55,792 nt of DNA from an uncultured Planctomycetaceae bacterium (GCA_903863885.1 CAIPEB010000688.1:1-55792), one strand, 5' to 3'. Shown: positions 1 through 9,467, counted from the first letter of the stretch. Made by a program: numbers and translations. The notes: generated by a model from the sequence alone, not told the origin.

Positions 1-249
1 ATGCCGTGCCACGGCCAGCGCCGCGTCGCTGCGAACAAGGGCTTTGTCGCCATCGATGAAAACAAAGGTCTCGAGCCGTTCGGCATCGAGCCCGAACCGG
101 TGCAGTAATTCTCTGCCCGCCACCGATTGGGCTGCCGCAAAGTGGATCGCGTCGTCACGTTCGTGGTCGAGAATGAAACCGACCGAGCGCGCGCACAGGT
201 TGCACTCTCCGTCAAAAACCGCAATTTGTTTTGCGTCCGCTTCGATCAT
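1..249 (-). CDS. DCC family (DUF393) thiol-disulfide oxidoreductase-like protein, 5' part only
   Basis: Reading the minus strand from ATG at 249 gives 83 residues that stay open to the window edge, so the C-terminus is missing. The start reads MIEADAKQIAVFDGECNLC. FDGECNLC is the signature of the DCC/DUF393 family, a thioredoxin-like group with a CxxC pair (here CNLC, residues 16-19). Further family hallmarks follow: FAAAQSVAGRELL near residues 37-50 and RSDAALAVAR at the end. The biochemical role of the family is poorly known; a redox function is inferred from the CxxC. A GTG two codons upstream (255) is an alternative start. Sequence upstream of 255 matches a dispersed intergenic repeat, which supports a start near here. 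It lies downstream of the LRR gene on the same strand (128 bp gap). Confidence 0.8.
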   Translation of the reverse strand, partial: MIEADAKQIAVFDGECNLCARSVGFILDHERDDAIHFAAAQSVAGRELLHRFGLDAERLETFVFIDGDKALVRSDAALAVARH

Positions 250-270
250 CGACACTGCCCCGAGAATTCG

Positions 271-297
271 ATCCGTGTCAATCCGTGCCCTCCTGTC
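271..297 (-). repeat. Dispersed doubled ATCCGTG repeat, copy A
   Basis: On the plus strand ATCCGTG occurs twice separated by three bases and is followed by CCCTCCTG. The copy lies just upstream of the DCC gene start at 249. Related copies lie at about 2688, 7544 and 9520. Confidence 0.6.
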
Positions 298-377
298 TTC
301 CGCAACCCGCAGGAAAGTTCTGACGGTCATCGTTTCAATGTGGCCAATCTTCGCGCAGTAGGAATACGCGATCGCCA

Positions 378-2663
378 TCACCGCGGCGCGCGTTTGAAGT
401 CGCCCATCCAGCGGCCAGGCGCTCGCCCCTCCCAGGTCATTTCTTGGACGGAGTCGGGGACGTCGTGGAACGACCCGAAGTCGCGAGCCTTGCCGTACAC
501 TTCCACGCGTTCCAGTCTTTGACCATAACGCAAGTAACAGACGTGGGCATCCCGGACATTGCACAGTTTCAGAACCGTCGGGCTGAGAATCGGCCCGGAG
601 GGGCTGCCGGGATCGTGAAAGATCTCAACGTATTTCTTCCCAGGCGGAATTCCGTCGATTACCAACCGGTCAAGGCGTTGGACTTTGCGGCAGGCAATCG
701 GTACGCAGCATTCCAGCAACTGCAATTCACCGACGCTTACGTCGTCGAGCTGCAGTTCTCGAGCCTGTGGATTCACGTTTTCAACGGTCAGCTTTTCGGT
801 CGCGAAACCGCTCAGGGTCAACTCCTCCAACATTGCAAAACCTCCCAGCGAGATGGACGCATCGCCATGGACGCTGCCGAATCGCACTGTGACGTAACGG
901 AACCGGCTGTGAACTTCTCGCATAGCAGCGGACCACGCCTCGTTCCAATCGTCAACCGCAAGGTTCAGCGTGTGTGCCTCGGCAGGATCGGCACGGGCCG
1001 CTGTCAAGATGCGGCCGACAGAGGCCGGATCGCTGCCCGGAGCGCAATTGAGCGAGGCGCGCCACGGGGATGACAAGTCCGCGAGTTCATCAGCGTGCCG
1101 CGACTGAATATTCCCCCACACGTTGAGGCTATTTACTTTGCCAATGCCCCGCAAATCTAATTCGTCAGGCATGACAAGGCGGAGTACCAGCGGACGATCA
1201 GGCTCTGTTCCTCCCACATTCGAGATTGCAATCCTGCCGATCGTCGGTGTTTTTTTCTCCGGTTCGCACTTGCCGTGCCACTCGTCCATCGGCTGTCCCG
1301 GATATCGAATTGCCAAGGAGATCAAGTGCGGCATGCCCGACAACTCGATGCGGTCAACAGGCTCATCGCACGTGATCATCAGACGCTGCAAATCGTGCAT
1401 GTCGCGCAGTTCGAAGGTGGCCGGTTTTGCTCGTTCCTTAATGCAAATATTCAGAAATCGCAGGTGAGGGAAGCGAGCGAGCGCCGTCAGTGTCTGTTGA
1501 TCGGCTTCGATCGCGTCAAGCGGATCGGTACTGGCGTTGAGGTCACGCAAGTTCACGCAATTCCGGAGATGGCAGATTCCCGGGCCGCGGACAGCCGACC
1601 TGGCAAACAAAAGTTCTTCCAGAGTCGTTGTGGTTCCGAGATGCGTCAGGCCATTGTCGCTGACCGCTGTCCTGACCAAATTGAGCGACCGCAAATGCGG
1701 CATGGCCGACAGATACGCGAGGCCCTCGTCCGAGACGCTCGTTCCCCTGAGGGTGATCTCTTCGAGGTTGCCGCACTTCGACAGCGCTTTCAGGGTCGCA
1801 TTTCCGGCTCCCGTCTCGCTCAGGTCGATCCGCTTCAGTGCCGGAAACTCCGGCAAATGAGAGAGCCCTTGATCGCTGCACTTCGCTTGGCTCAGGGAGA
1901 CCTCTTCGAGTTGATTCAGTCCGGCCACTTGGGCGAATCCCGCACCGGAGATCGGAGTTTTTTCCAGCGTCAGCTTCCGAAGACCCCGCAGCGACGACAA
2001 ATGCCGCATTGCCGCATCCTGGAGCGGCGAATCGGCTAGAGACAATTCCTCGAGGTTTTGCAGACGGGCAAGATGCCGCAGGCCGACTCCGGTAATCGAC
2101 GTGTTGTCAAGCCGCAGAACCTTCAACTTCTTCAGTTTGCCGACATGCTCCAGCGCGGCATCGGTCAGGCGGTTTTGCGACAGATCCAGGTACGTGAGGT
2201 TTTCGTGCCGCGAGATCGTCAGCAGGCCGCGATCGCTGACGCGGGTGCGGTTCACCGTCAGATGACCGATGTTGTCGGCAGCCAGCGCCAACTCAAGATC
2301 TTCATTGGTGAAATCAGTATCCTCGACACTCCCTTCGCAACAGCCGCAACTCAGCGTATGCACGGCGGCGATCCGGACGGTAATCGGTCCACCTGGCGGA
2401 TCTTTCGGATCACCGATTTCCAGCCCGGTGACCTTTTCGCCGGACATCGTTATCAACGGTCCGCTGATTCGCTTGACGACCTCAGCGAATCTCTTACGAA
2501 CTTCCGCTGAACGAAGACCGGCGGCGGCCTTGTTGATCGAGAGTCCCTTCAAGACCGAGCAAGACTCAAGATCGACACGCGTGAGAAACAACAAGAGAAG
2601 GATGATCCCCAGCAAGGCGAACAGACTCACCAGTGATGCCGCGGTGCCGGAACGATGGGTCAT
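378..2663 (-). CDS. Membrane-anchored leucine-rich-repeat protein
   Basis: 761 residues from ATG at 2663, chosen because a hydrophobic segment (residues about 11-28, LVSLFALLGIILLLLFLTRV) follows directly and AAGGATG lies just upstream. An extension to 2786 would run through an intergenic repeat. After a charged region, residues about 120-400 form a row of roughly 24-residue leucine-rich repeats of the type LTYLDLSQNRLTDAALEHVG, which should fold as a curved solenoid. The remaining 350 residues are not clearly repetitive and I do not recognise them. The anchor places the solenoid outside the cytoplasmic membrane. LRR proteins of this kind are common in Planctomycetota and usually have no known ligand. 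The gene is divergent from the helicase gene at 2798. A second, smaller LRR protein lies at 45160-46140. Confidence 0.8.
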   Translation of the reverse strand: MTHRSGTAASLVSLFALLGIILLLLFLTRVDLESCSVLKGLSINKAAAGLRSAEVRKRFAEVVKRISGPLITMSGEKVTGLEIGDPKDPPGGPITVRIAAVHTLSCGCCEGSVEDTDFTNEDLELALAADNIGHLTVNRTRVSDRGLLTISRHENLTYLDLSQNRLTDAALEHVGKLKKLKVLRLDNTSITGVGLRHLARLQNLEELSLADSPLQDAAMRHLSSLRGLRKLTLEKTPISGAGFAQVAGLNQLEEVSLSQAKCSDQGLSHLPEFPALKRIDLSETGAGNATLKALSKCGNLEEITLRGTSVSDEGLAYLSAMPHLRSLNLVRTAVSDNGLTHLGTTTTLEELLFARSAVRGPGICHLRNCVNLRDLNASTDPLDAIEADQQTLTALARFPHLRFLNICIKERAKPATFELRDMHDLQRLMITCDEPVDRIELSGMPHLISLAIRYPGQPMDEWHGKCEPEKKTPTIGRIAISNVGGTEPDRPLVLRLVMPDELDLRGIGKVNSLNVWGNIQSRHADELADLSSPWRASLNCAPGSDPASVGRILTAARADPAEAHTLNLAVDDWNEAWSAAMREVHSRFRYVTVRFGSVHGDASISLGGFAMLEELTLSGFATEKLTVENVNPQARELQLDDVSVGELQLLECCVPIACRKVQRLDRLVIDGIPPGKKYVEIFHDPGSPSGPILSPTVLKLCNVRDAHVCYLRYGQRLERVEVYGKARDFGSFHDVPDSVQEMTWEGRAPGRWMGDFKRAPR

Positions 2664-2687
2664 GTCGCATCCTTTGTTATCCGCGAT

Positions 2688-2720
2688 AATCCGTGCCCAT
2701 CCGTGGCCTCCTCTCTTCGG
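2688..2720. repeat. Dispersed doubled ATCCGTG repeat, copy B
   Basis: ATCCGTG, three bases, then ATCCGTGGCCTCCT lies between the divergent LRR and DUF4011 genes. The layout is as in copies A and D, including the pyrimidine-rich tail. Confidence 0.65.
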
Positions 2721-2741
2721 CCGGCCATGCTGGCCGTTGCG

Positions 2742-2771
2742 TTGGGCGTCTGGTAATTTCGTATCTATATA
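2742..2771 (+). promoter_or_regulatory. Possible promoter of the DUF4011-helicase gene
   Basis: TTGGGC (2742-2747) and TATATA (2766-2771) are separated by 18 bases. They sit in the only strongly AT-rich stretch nearby, 27 bases before the ATG at 2798. A purine-rich AGGGGAGG at 2776-2783 could be the ribosome site, though its 14-base spacing is long. Pattern match only. Confidence 0.3.
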
Positions 2772-2797
2772 TATAAGGGGAGGCAAAGCTGTCCAAC

Positions 2798-5700
2798 ATG
2801 TCCGTCCAACTGCCCATCCGCGAGAGGCTGGAATCCGCGCGCCGGGACCTGCTCGACTTGTCGGCCCGCAATCGATTGCTCAACACGCTCCGCGGCACCG
2901 GCCGGTCGGGGCGTCTGGAGATCGTCGACGAATTGTCGGAAAGGGTGTTTCGCCAACTGGTGCAAGAGCGGACAGCGATGACGTTTCTGCCCGCTGCGGA
3001 AAGGACGGAGTTGCCGCCCGAAGGGGCGGGGCTTCTCGAACAGCCCGAGTCGGACGGCACGGCCGAAGGCGAAACGGCCGCTCGGCATCAGGACAAGTGC
3101 CTGCAGACTGCGCTGGCCTCCGACAGCCTGCAGCGACGGTTGCTGAAGCTGTACTACGATGCGCGGACGTTCGAGGAAGAACAGGGCGTCAATATCCTCT
3201 ACCTGGCCTGCGGGTTTTTGAAGTGGTACGAGGACGATCAATCGGACCGCGAGCGATTTGCGCCTCTGCTGCTGGTGCCGGTGCGACTCGATCGCCGATC
3301 GGCGAACGCCCGCTTTCGCGTGCAGTACACCGACGAGGAAATCAGTACCAATCTATCACTGAAGGAAAAGCTGAAGATCGATTTCGGCATCGAGCTTCCC
3401 GAAGTGCCGGACGTCGAGGATCTGTCGCCGGACGCCTATTTTGCCGAGGTGAGCAGTCGCATCAGTTTGAAGACCCGATGGCAGGTGCTGCCGAATGACA
3501 TGGTGCTCTGGTTCTTCTCGTTTTCGAAGTTCCTGATGTACCGAGATCTTCAACCGGAATGCTGGCCTGAGAACCGTAACATCGAATCGCACGGCCTCGT
3601 GTCGTCGCTGCTGACCGGCGGATTCCGGCACGCGCCTCCGATCTGTTCGGACACAGACAACATCGACCGGATACTGCAGCCTCTCGACATGATTCACGTC
3701 CTGGACGCCGACAGTTCGCAGGCCGTGGCGATCGAAGAGGTGAAGCAACTCCGTGACCTCGTGATCCAGGGACCGCCGGGCACCGGCAAGTCGCAGACCA
3801 TCGCGAACCTGATTGCAACCGCGGTGAAGTGCGGGCGAAAAGTCCTGTTCGTTGCCGAGAAGATGGCCGCCCTCGAAGTGGTAAAACGCCGCCTGGACAA
3901 CGTCGGGTTGGGCGATATGTGCCTCGAACTGCACAGCAACAAGGCAAACAAGCGAGCGGTACTGGAGGAACTCGGCCGAACTCTTGACCTAGGGCGGCCG
4001 AAGGCGGACCGAATCGAGCAACAGGCCGAGGAACTGAAAAGACACCGCGATCGGCTGAACCGGCACGTCGAGGTGCTGCATACGCCGATGGAGCCCTCGA
4101 AGCTCACGCCGTACGGCGTGTTCGGGAAGCTTGCTCGCCTGCGTGCCGCGGGAGTGCCGCCGGCGGATTACCAGCTTCCCGCCTCGCTGACCTGGACGGC
4201 CGAGGATCTTCGCGACAGACGGACGCAACTTCAGGACCTGGCGCTGCATCTCAAGGAAATAGGGCCTCCGCGCGACCATCCTTGGCGAGGAGTTCAGCTC
4301 GAAGCGGCGCTGCCCACGGAAATCGATCGTCTGGTCGCTTCGCTGCCGGGCATCAAGGAGCGCGTCGGGCGTCTGCGCACGGCCATCACCGAACTGGCCT
4401 CGCTACTTCGGTTCGGTACGGCCGATACGCCGCTCGATGGTTCGGCCGTGGCGATTTTCGGCCAACGGATTGTCGCGGCTCCGCAGATGGACCGGCGAAG
4501 CATTGCGGACGATGTCTGGAGCACGCGTCGAAAGGACATCGATCTTCTCGTGGAAAACGGCCTGACGCTCGCTGCCCGGCGGAAAGAACTCGACGGAGTC
4601 GTCGCCGAGGTGGGATGGTCAACCGATGTGTCTGCGGCTCGGCGGCATCTTGCGGCTGACGGGCGGTCCTGGTTCCGCCTCTTCTACCGCGAATATCGAG
4701 AGGGCATGGCGACGCTGCGCGGGATTCTCGTTCAAGCTGCGCCGAAATCGCTCGACGATAGAATCCAGATTTTCGATCGATTAATCGAAGGCCAGAAATC
4801 GCTCAAGGCCGTCGCATCAAACGACGCAAACACGGACCTTGGCCGGCGAGCGTTTGGCAGTTTGTGGCGCGGCGTCGATTCGGACTGGGACGCGTTGAAG
4901 AAGATCACGGCCTGGGAGCAGGAGTGCCGTTCGAGCAATCTGCCGGCACACTTCCGCGAAGCGGCTGCCCGGACGGATGACACGCAGCTAGTCGAACAGG
5001 GCGTGAGGCGTGTGGCTCAGGACCTGAAACCGTTGGTAGCCGAGTTGCAGCAGGTTTTTGCGCAGCTTCGGCTTGATTTAGCGGCGGCGTTTGGCGTGAA
5101 AGATCATCGGGCGATTTCGCTGAAGTCGCTTCAGTCGCGGCTGGAGGCATGGCAGGCAAGCGTCGAGGCGCTGAGCAAATGGATTTCCTACTACCAGCGC
5201 TGGCGAAAGCTCGACGCGGCCGGGTTGGGGCCGTTGGCCGAGCGTCTCGACGAGGGCCGGATCGGGGCCGACGAAACGCTGGACCGGTTTCTCGTTGCCT
5301 ACTACGAAGATCTAGCGCGTGAGGTGTTTCGAGCCTGTCCCGAGCTTGCACAATTCGACGGCGCTTCGCACGAACAAGTGCGGGCCGAGTTCAAACGGCT
5401 CGACGAGGAACGATTACGGATGGCGCGGATGGAAGTTGCCGCGGCCCATTTTGGCAGCTTGCCTGCGGCCGGCGAGGTCGGCGAAGTGGGCACGGTGCGC
5501 AAAGAACTCAAGAAGAAGCGTAAGCATCTTCCGCTGCGCCAGTTGCTCACGCAGGCGGGGCATGCCGTGCAGGCGATCAAGCCGGTGTTCATGATGAGCC
5601 CGATTTCGGTGGCCCAATTCCTCGCGCCGGGAATCCTCGAGTTCGATCTGCTGGTGATCGACGAGGCCAGTCAGGTTCGCCCTGTCGATGCGCTGGGCGT

Positions 5701-7576
5701 TGTCGCCCGGTCGCGTCAGATCGTGGTTGTCGGAGACGATCGGCAGTTGCCGCCGACCCAGTTCTTCAGCCGGCTGGTCAGCGATGAAAGCGACGAGCAG
5801 GAGTCGGAGGCCGTCGCAACAGCGGATATCGAGAGCATTCTAGGACTCTGCCAGGCTCAGGGTGTTCAACCGCGAATGCTCCAGTGGCACTATCGGAGCC
5901 GCCATCATTCGTTAATCGCGGTTTCGAATCGCGAATTTTACGGAGATCGCCTGTTCGTTGTTCCGAGCCCGGGTGACGCGGAGGGGGAACTCGGACTGCG
6001 GTTTCACCTCGTGCGCGACGGCGTATTCGATCGCGGCGGATCGGCGACCAATCGCGTCGAAGCCAAGGCGGTTGTCGATGCCGTGATGGACCATGCCCGC
6101 ATGTTTCCCGACAGGACGCTTGGCGTCGGAGCGTTTTCCGTAGCGCAGCGCGACGCGATCCTCGACGAGCTTGAATTGCGGCGACGCGGGCTGCCGGAAA
6201 TGGAGTCGTTCTTCGCCACCTCGACCGCTGAACCGTTCTTCGTCAAGAATCTGGAGAACATCCAGGGAGACGAACGGGACGTGATCTTCATCTCGGTGGG
6301 GTACGGCAAGGACTCATCGGGGTATGTGGCGATGAACTTCGGGCCGCTCAACACCGAGGGAGGCGAGCGGCGTTTGAACGTGTTGATCTCGCGCGCCCGT
6401 TTGCGCTGCGACGTGTTTTCTTCGCTCACCGGCGACGACATCGATTTGAGTCGCGCCAAGTCTCGCGGCGCGAAGGCATTCAAGACGTTCCTGAAGTATG
6501 CCGAAACGGGTTGTCTCGACGTGGCTGTTGCGACCGATCGGGAGTTCGAGTCGGAGTTCGAAAGTCAGGTGGCTCAAGCCGTTTCCGGACACGGGTTCCG
6601 CGTCGATCCTCAAGTCGGCGTGGCGGGCTTCTTCGTGGATCTGGCCGTGGTGGATCCCGCTTGCCCGGGGCGTTATCTGCTGGGCATCGAGTGTGACGGA
6701 GCCAGTTACCATTCGTCACGATCCGCCCGCGACCGGGATCGCCTTCGCCAGCAGGTGCTCGAGGATCGGGGCTGGGTCATTCACCGGATCTGGAGCACGG
6801 ACTGGTTTCACCGCCCCGAAGAACAGCTGCGCAAGGTGCTCGCCGCGATCGAGAACGCGCGCAGTGTCTGGGCCGGCCGCGTGATCGCAAGCGACAGAAG
6901 TCCGCCGGCCGGGTCGGGCAACGGAAAAACGGAACCGATCAAGCGGCTCGAGGAGGACAGCGACTCGGCGGAACCTCCTCCGGCCGTCGCCAGCGTGCCG
7001 TACGTTGAAGCCGGTTTTTCCGTGGATGTCAAAGCCGAGATCCACACCCTGCCCGTGCAGCAATTGGCGGCGGTGGTGGCTCGCATCGTCGAGATCGAGG
7101 GGCCGGTGCATCAGGACGAGGTCTCGCGCCGGACCGCGTCGCTGTGCGGTTTCAAGCGAACGGGCAATCGAATCGCGAGCGCCGTCGAAACGGCTCTGGC
7201 GGATTGCGTGCACAGGGCAACGCTCACGCAGCACGGGTTGTTCTATCAATCGACAAAGCAGCAGGACGTGCCGATCCGAAATCGGGAGAACGTCGCTTCG
7301 CAGAACCTCCGCAAGCCGGACTATCTTCCGCCCGCGGAATTGCGCGCCGCGCTGGCTGCAGTCGCCGCCGCGAACCTCGGCGTCACCCGCGATGAACTGG
7401 TCACCGAGGTGGCCCGTTTGCTGGGCTTCCGATCGACGGGCGGGCAGGTTTCCCAGGCTATCAACGACGAGATCGAAAAGATGCTGGGCGACACGGTGCT
7501 GGACGAACGCAACGGCAAGCTGTATTGCGAGGGGAATGGGAAAAGGCCACGGACGGGCCAGGATAAACACGGATGA
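2798..7576 (+). CDS. DUF4011-helicase-Vsr-like nuclease, Hhe-type predicted defence protein
   Basis: 1592 residues in one reading frame. The N-terminus (about 1-270) is a DUF4011-type domain with the hallmark DLSARNRLLNTL. A superfamily 1 helicase core follows: Walker A GPPGTGKS at 325-332, Walker B IDEAS around 954-958, then GDDRQLPP, WHYRSRH, IQGDERDVIF and LNVLISRAR. A long helical insertion of about 550 residues separates motifs I and II. Residues about 1250-1370 hold a PD-(D/E)xK nuclease-like domain related to Vsr/DUF559, with FVDLAVV and the E of IECDG (1298). Two winged-helix DUF3320-like modules end the protein (about 1410-1485 and 1505-1580). This order matches the single-gene defence candidate I recall as hhe from a 2020 survey of predicted anti-phage genes. 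The defence role is inferred from family; no other defence gene is adjacent. The final residues are encoded inside a dispersed repeat. Confidence 0.85.
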   Translation: MSVQLPIRERLESARRDLLDLSARNRLLNTLRGTGRSGRLEIVDELSERVFRQLVQERTAMTFLPAAERTELPPEGAGLLEQPESDGTAEGETAARHQDKCLQTALASDSLQRRLLKLYYDARTFEEEQGVNILYLACGFLKWYEDDQSDRERFAPLLLVPVRLDRRSANARFRVQYTDEEISTNLSLKEKLKIDFGIELPEVPDVEDLSPDAYFAEVSSRISLKTRWQVLPNDMVLWFFSFSKFLMYRDLQPECWPENRNIESHGLVSSLLTGGFRHAPPICSDTDNIDRILQPLDMIHVLDADSSQAVAIEEVKQLRDLVIQGPPGTGKSQTIANLIATAVKCGRKVLFVAEKMAALEVVKRRLDNVGLGDMCLELHSNKANKRAVLEELGRTLDLGRPKADRIEQQAEELKRHRDRLNRHVEVLHTPMEPSKLTPYGVFGKLARLRAAGVPPADYQLPASLTWTAEDLRDRRTQLQDLALHLKEIGPPRDHPWRGVQLEAALPTEIDRLVASLPGIKERVGRLRTAITELASLLRFGTADTPLDGSAVAIFGQRIVAAPQMDRRSIADDVWSTRRKDIDLLVENGLTLAARRKELDGVVAEVGWSTDVSAARRHLAADGRSWFRLFYREYREGMATLRGILVQAAPKSLDDRIQIFDRLIEGQKSLKAVASNDANTDLGRRAFGSLWRGVDSDWDALKKITAWEQECRSSNLPAHFREAAARTDDTQLVEQGVRRVAQDLKPLVAELQQVFAQLRLDLAAAFGVKDHRAISLKSLQSRLEAWQASVEALSKWISYYQRWRKLDAAGLGPLAERLDEGRIGADETLDRFLVAYYEDLAREVFRACPELAQFDGASHEQVRAEFKRLDEERLRMARMEVAAAHFGSLPAAGEVGEVGTVRKELKKKRKHLPLRQLLTQAGHAVQAIKPVFMMSPISVAQFLAPGILEFDLLVIDEASQVRPVDALGVVARSRQIVVVGDDRQLPPTQFFSRLVSDESDEQESEAVATADIESILGLCQAQGVQPRMLQWHYRSRHHSLIAVSNREFYGDRLFVVPSPGDAEGELGLRFHLVRDGVFDRGGSATNRVEAKAVVDAVMDHARMFPDRTLGVGAFSVAQRDAILDELELRRRGLPEMESFFATSTAEPFFVKNLENIQGDERDVIFISVGYGKDSSGYVAMNFGPLNTEGGERRLNVLISRARLRCDVFSSLTGDDIDLSRAKSRGAKAFKTFLKYAETGCLDVAVATDREFESEFESQVAQAVSGHGFRVDPQVGVAGFFVDLAVVDPACPGRYLLGIECDGASYHSSRSARDRDRLRQQVLEDRGWVIHRIWSTDWFHRPEEQLRKVLAAIENARSVWAGRVIASDRSPPAGSGNGKTEPIKRLEEDSDSAEPPPAVASVPYVEAGFSVDVKAEIHTLPVQQLAAVVARIVEIEGPVHQDEVSRRTASLCGFKRTGNRIASAVETALADCVHRATLTQHGLFYQSTKQQDVPIRNRENVASQNLRKPDYLPPAELRAALAAVAAANLGVTRDELVTEVARLLGFRSTGGQVSQAINDEIEKMLGDTVLDERNGKLYCEGNGKRPRTGQDKHG
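7544..7576 (-). repeat. Dispersed doubled ATCCGTG repeat, copy C, inside the 3' end of a CDS
   Basis: In reverse complement it reads CATCCGTGTTTATCC, a short insert, then GTCCGTGGCCTTTTCC. It overlaps the last 11 codons and stop of the helicase gene, encoding KRPRTGQDKHG. The natural C-terminus may have been replaced by repeat sequence. Confidence 0.55.
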
Positions 7577-7680
7577 AAAATCAATCGAGCGAAATGATGG
7601 TCGTGCCTTCATGGTCGCTTTTCGCTCCGCGACAGGACGCTGTTTCTCTTTTGGCTGGGTTCCACCATGCATTACTAATT

Positions 7681-7702
7681 CCGCAAAAACGATTGCGGTT
7701 TT
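7681..7702 (+). terminator. Possible rho-independent terminator after the helicase gene
   Basis: CCGCAA (7681-7686) and TTGCGG (7693-7698) form a 6-bp stem with a 6-base loop, followed directly by TTTT. The stem is short, so the call is weak. Confidence 0.4.
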
Positions 7703-7738
7703 CCGACCCTAATGATCAACTCGTGCGTATAGAGCGGT

Positions 7739-7765
7739 GTCAGACGCAGGGTCGTATTGTCTGAC
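7739..7765. promoter_or_regulatory. Inverted repeat GTCAGAC/GTCTGAC in the leader of the DUF4173 gene
   Basis: Perfect 7-bp arms (7739-7745 and 7759-7765) enclose 13 bases and end 25 bases before the ATG at 7791. It could be an operator or an mRNA hairpin. No regulator is identified. Confidence 0.3.
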
Positions 7766-7790
7766 CAACGGAGATCGTGAGGGAATTGCG

Positions 7791-9467
7791 ATGAACGAGG
7801 CGACGGACCAGCGAACCGAAGTGGTTGATGCCGAAGTGTGTATTGCCGAGCTTCTGAAAGCCTCCCGCGCGAGTGCCCCCCCTGTCTCTCCCCTGACCGA
7901 GTCGACCGGTTTTCTCGGATCGATGGGCGCGAAGCGACCGGTGAATTGGCTTGAATTGCTGGCGCTGGCCGTGCTTGTGGCCATCGGCGATGTGGCACTG
8001 TTCCGTGGGTATGGCTACGCGGGGATTGCCTGTTTTCTAGCGCTGGCCGCTGGTCTGACGGCACTGGTCGCTTCGTCGCGTCCGCCGCATCTGACGCGGT
8101 GGTGCATCGGCGGCATGCTGGTCCTGATCGTGGCGAGGCTTGTCTGGTGCGGATCGGTGTTAAGTTCAATTGTGGGATTCTCGCTGCTGGTGGCCTGGAC
8201 CGTAACGCTCAACGGGAATTGCCCGTACGTCATTTCAACGGTCTTTCATGCGGCTCAGAGCGTGTTGGGGGGATTCTTCAGGATCGTCGATTACTGTTGC
8301 TTTTTCGGCGGCCGAGGACCGCGGGTGTCGGGCATCGCGATTCTCGGCGTTGTGCTTCCGCTGGCAGCGCTGGTTGTGTTCGGCGGGATCTTCATTTTCG
8401 CCAACCCCGATCTGGCTGAATGGGTGGGGCGCGGCTTTGAGCGTTTCTTCAAAGAACTTGAGGAATGGCTGACTCACGTCTCCTTCGGCGAGATGGTCTT
8501 TTGTGCGGCCGTGTTCTGGATCTCCGCCGGTCTGTTGAAGCCGTTTGTGGTCTGGCCGGCGAAGGACGATAAAGCCGAGTTCGTTCCGTCTTCGGGACGC
8601 GCCAGCGGCTCTCCGAGTGCGCTTTATGGGCCGCTGCGTAATACGCTGGTCGTGGTGATCATTCTGTTTGCCGTGTATCTGGTGTTCGAGTTCGAGTCGC
8701 TCTGGTTCCGCAAGTTTCCGGCGGGCTTTCATTATTCGGGCTACGCGCATCGCGGCGCTGCGTGGCTGACTCTCGCATTGGCGCTCTCGACGGGAGTGCT
8801 GTCGATGATGTTCCGGGGAGCCGTTTTGCAGGATCCGCGATTGAGAGTACTGAAACGACTGGCATGGACCTGGTCGGCCCTGAACCTCGTGCTGGCCGTG
8901 GCCGCCTTCCATCGACTGTACATCTATATCGGCTTCAACGGATTGACCCGGATGCGGATCGTCGGCATGTTTGGTACCGCCAGCGTGGTTGCCGGTCTGG
9001 TACTGGTGATCTGGATGATCGCCCGTCATCGCAGTGCGACGTGGTTGGTGCAGCGCCAGATGTGGGCGCTGTGCGTGGCCGTGTTCATCTTTTCGATTAC
9101 GCCGGTTGATGCGATCTGGGTTCAGTACAACGTGCGGCGAATCATGGCCGGCGATCCGGCACCGTCGGTGGAACTGAGTGTGCATGACATCGATAGCGAA
9201 GGCGTGGTGTTTCTACTGCCTCTGCTGAAGTGCGAGAACAAGGTGATTCGCGAGGGCATCCGTGCCTTGCTGTGCGAGAGATGGAATTCCGTTGAGAAGA
9301 CTTCGCGCGAACCGGCCCGTCAGCACTGGACCGCATTTCAGTTCATCGACCGGATCGTCGCCGACCGCCTGGGAGCCTCCGCGGACAAATGGACAAAGTT
9401 CCGCGACGAAGCGCGACGCCAGGATGCCTGGAAAGCGTTCCAGGATTATGCGTACCAGTGGTATTAG
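7791..9467 (+). CDS. DUF4173 family polytopic membrane protein
   Basis: 558 residues from ATG at 7791, chosen over an in-frame GTG at 7737 because a GAGGG ribosome site lies about 8 bases ahead. A polar N-terminus of about 45 residues is followed by roughly ten hydrophobic spans, for example WLELLALAVLVAIGDVALF and SGIAILGVVLPLAALVVFGG. Near residue 388 comes NGLTRMRIVGMF, which matches the conserved motif I associate with DUF4173. The C-terminal 100 residues are soluble and charged. The molecular function of the family is unknown. The gene stands alone between the helicase gene and the hydrogenase operon. Confidence 0.7.
   Translation: MNEATDQRTEVVDAEVCIAELLKASRASAPPVSPLTESTGFLGSMGAKRPVNWLELLALAVLVAIGDVALFRGYGYAGIACFLALAAGLTALVASSRPPHLTRWCIGGMLVLIVARLVWCGSVLSSIVGFSLLVAWTVTLNGNCPYVISTVFHAAQSVLGGFFRIVDYCCFFGGRGPRVSGIAILGVVLPLAALVVFGGIFIFANPDLAEWVGRGFERFFKELEEWLTHVSFGEMVFCAAVFWISAGLLKPFVVWPAKDDKAEFVPSSGRASGSPSALYGPLRNTLVVVIILFAVYLVFEFESLWFRKFPAGFHYSGYAHRGAAWLTLALALSTGVLSMMFRGAVLQDPRLRVLKRLAWTWSALNLVLAVAAFHRLYIYIGFNGLTRMRIVGMFGTASVVAGLVLVIWMIARHRSATWLVQRQMWALCVAVFIFSITPVDAIWVQYNVRRIMAGDPAPSVELSVHDIDSEGVVFLLPLLKCENKVIREGIRALLCERWNSVEKTSREPARQHWTAFQFIDRIVADRLGASADKWTKFRDEARRQDAWKAFQDYAYQWY

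Noticed and set aside
2269-3498. A 409-codon open frame crossing the LRR/helicase intergenic region
   Set aside because: It runs antisense through the LRR gene and out of frame in the helicase gene, through a dispersed repeat; no protein features.
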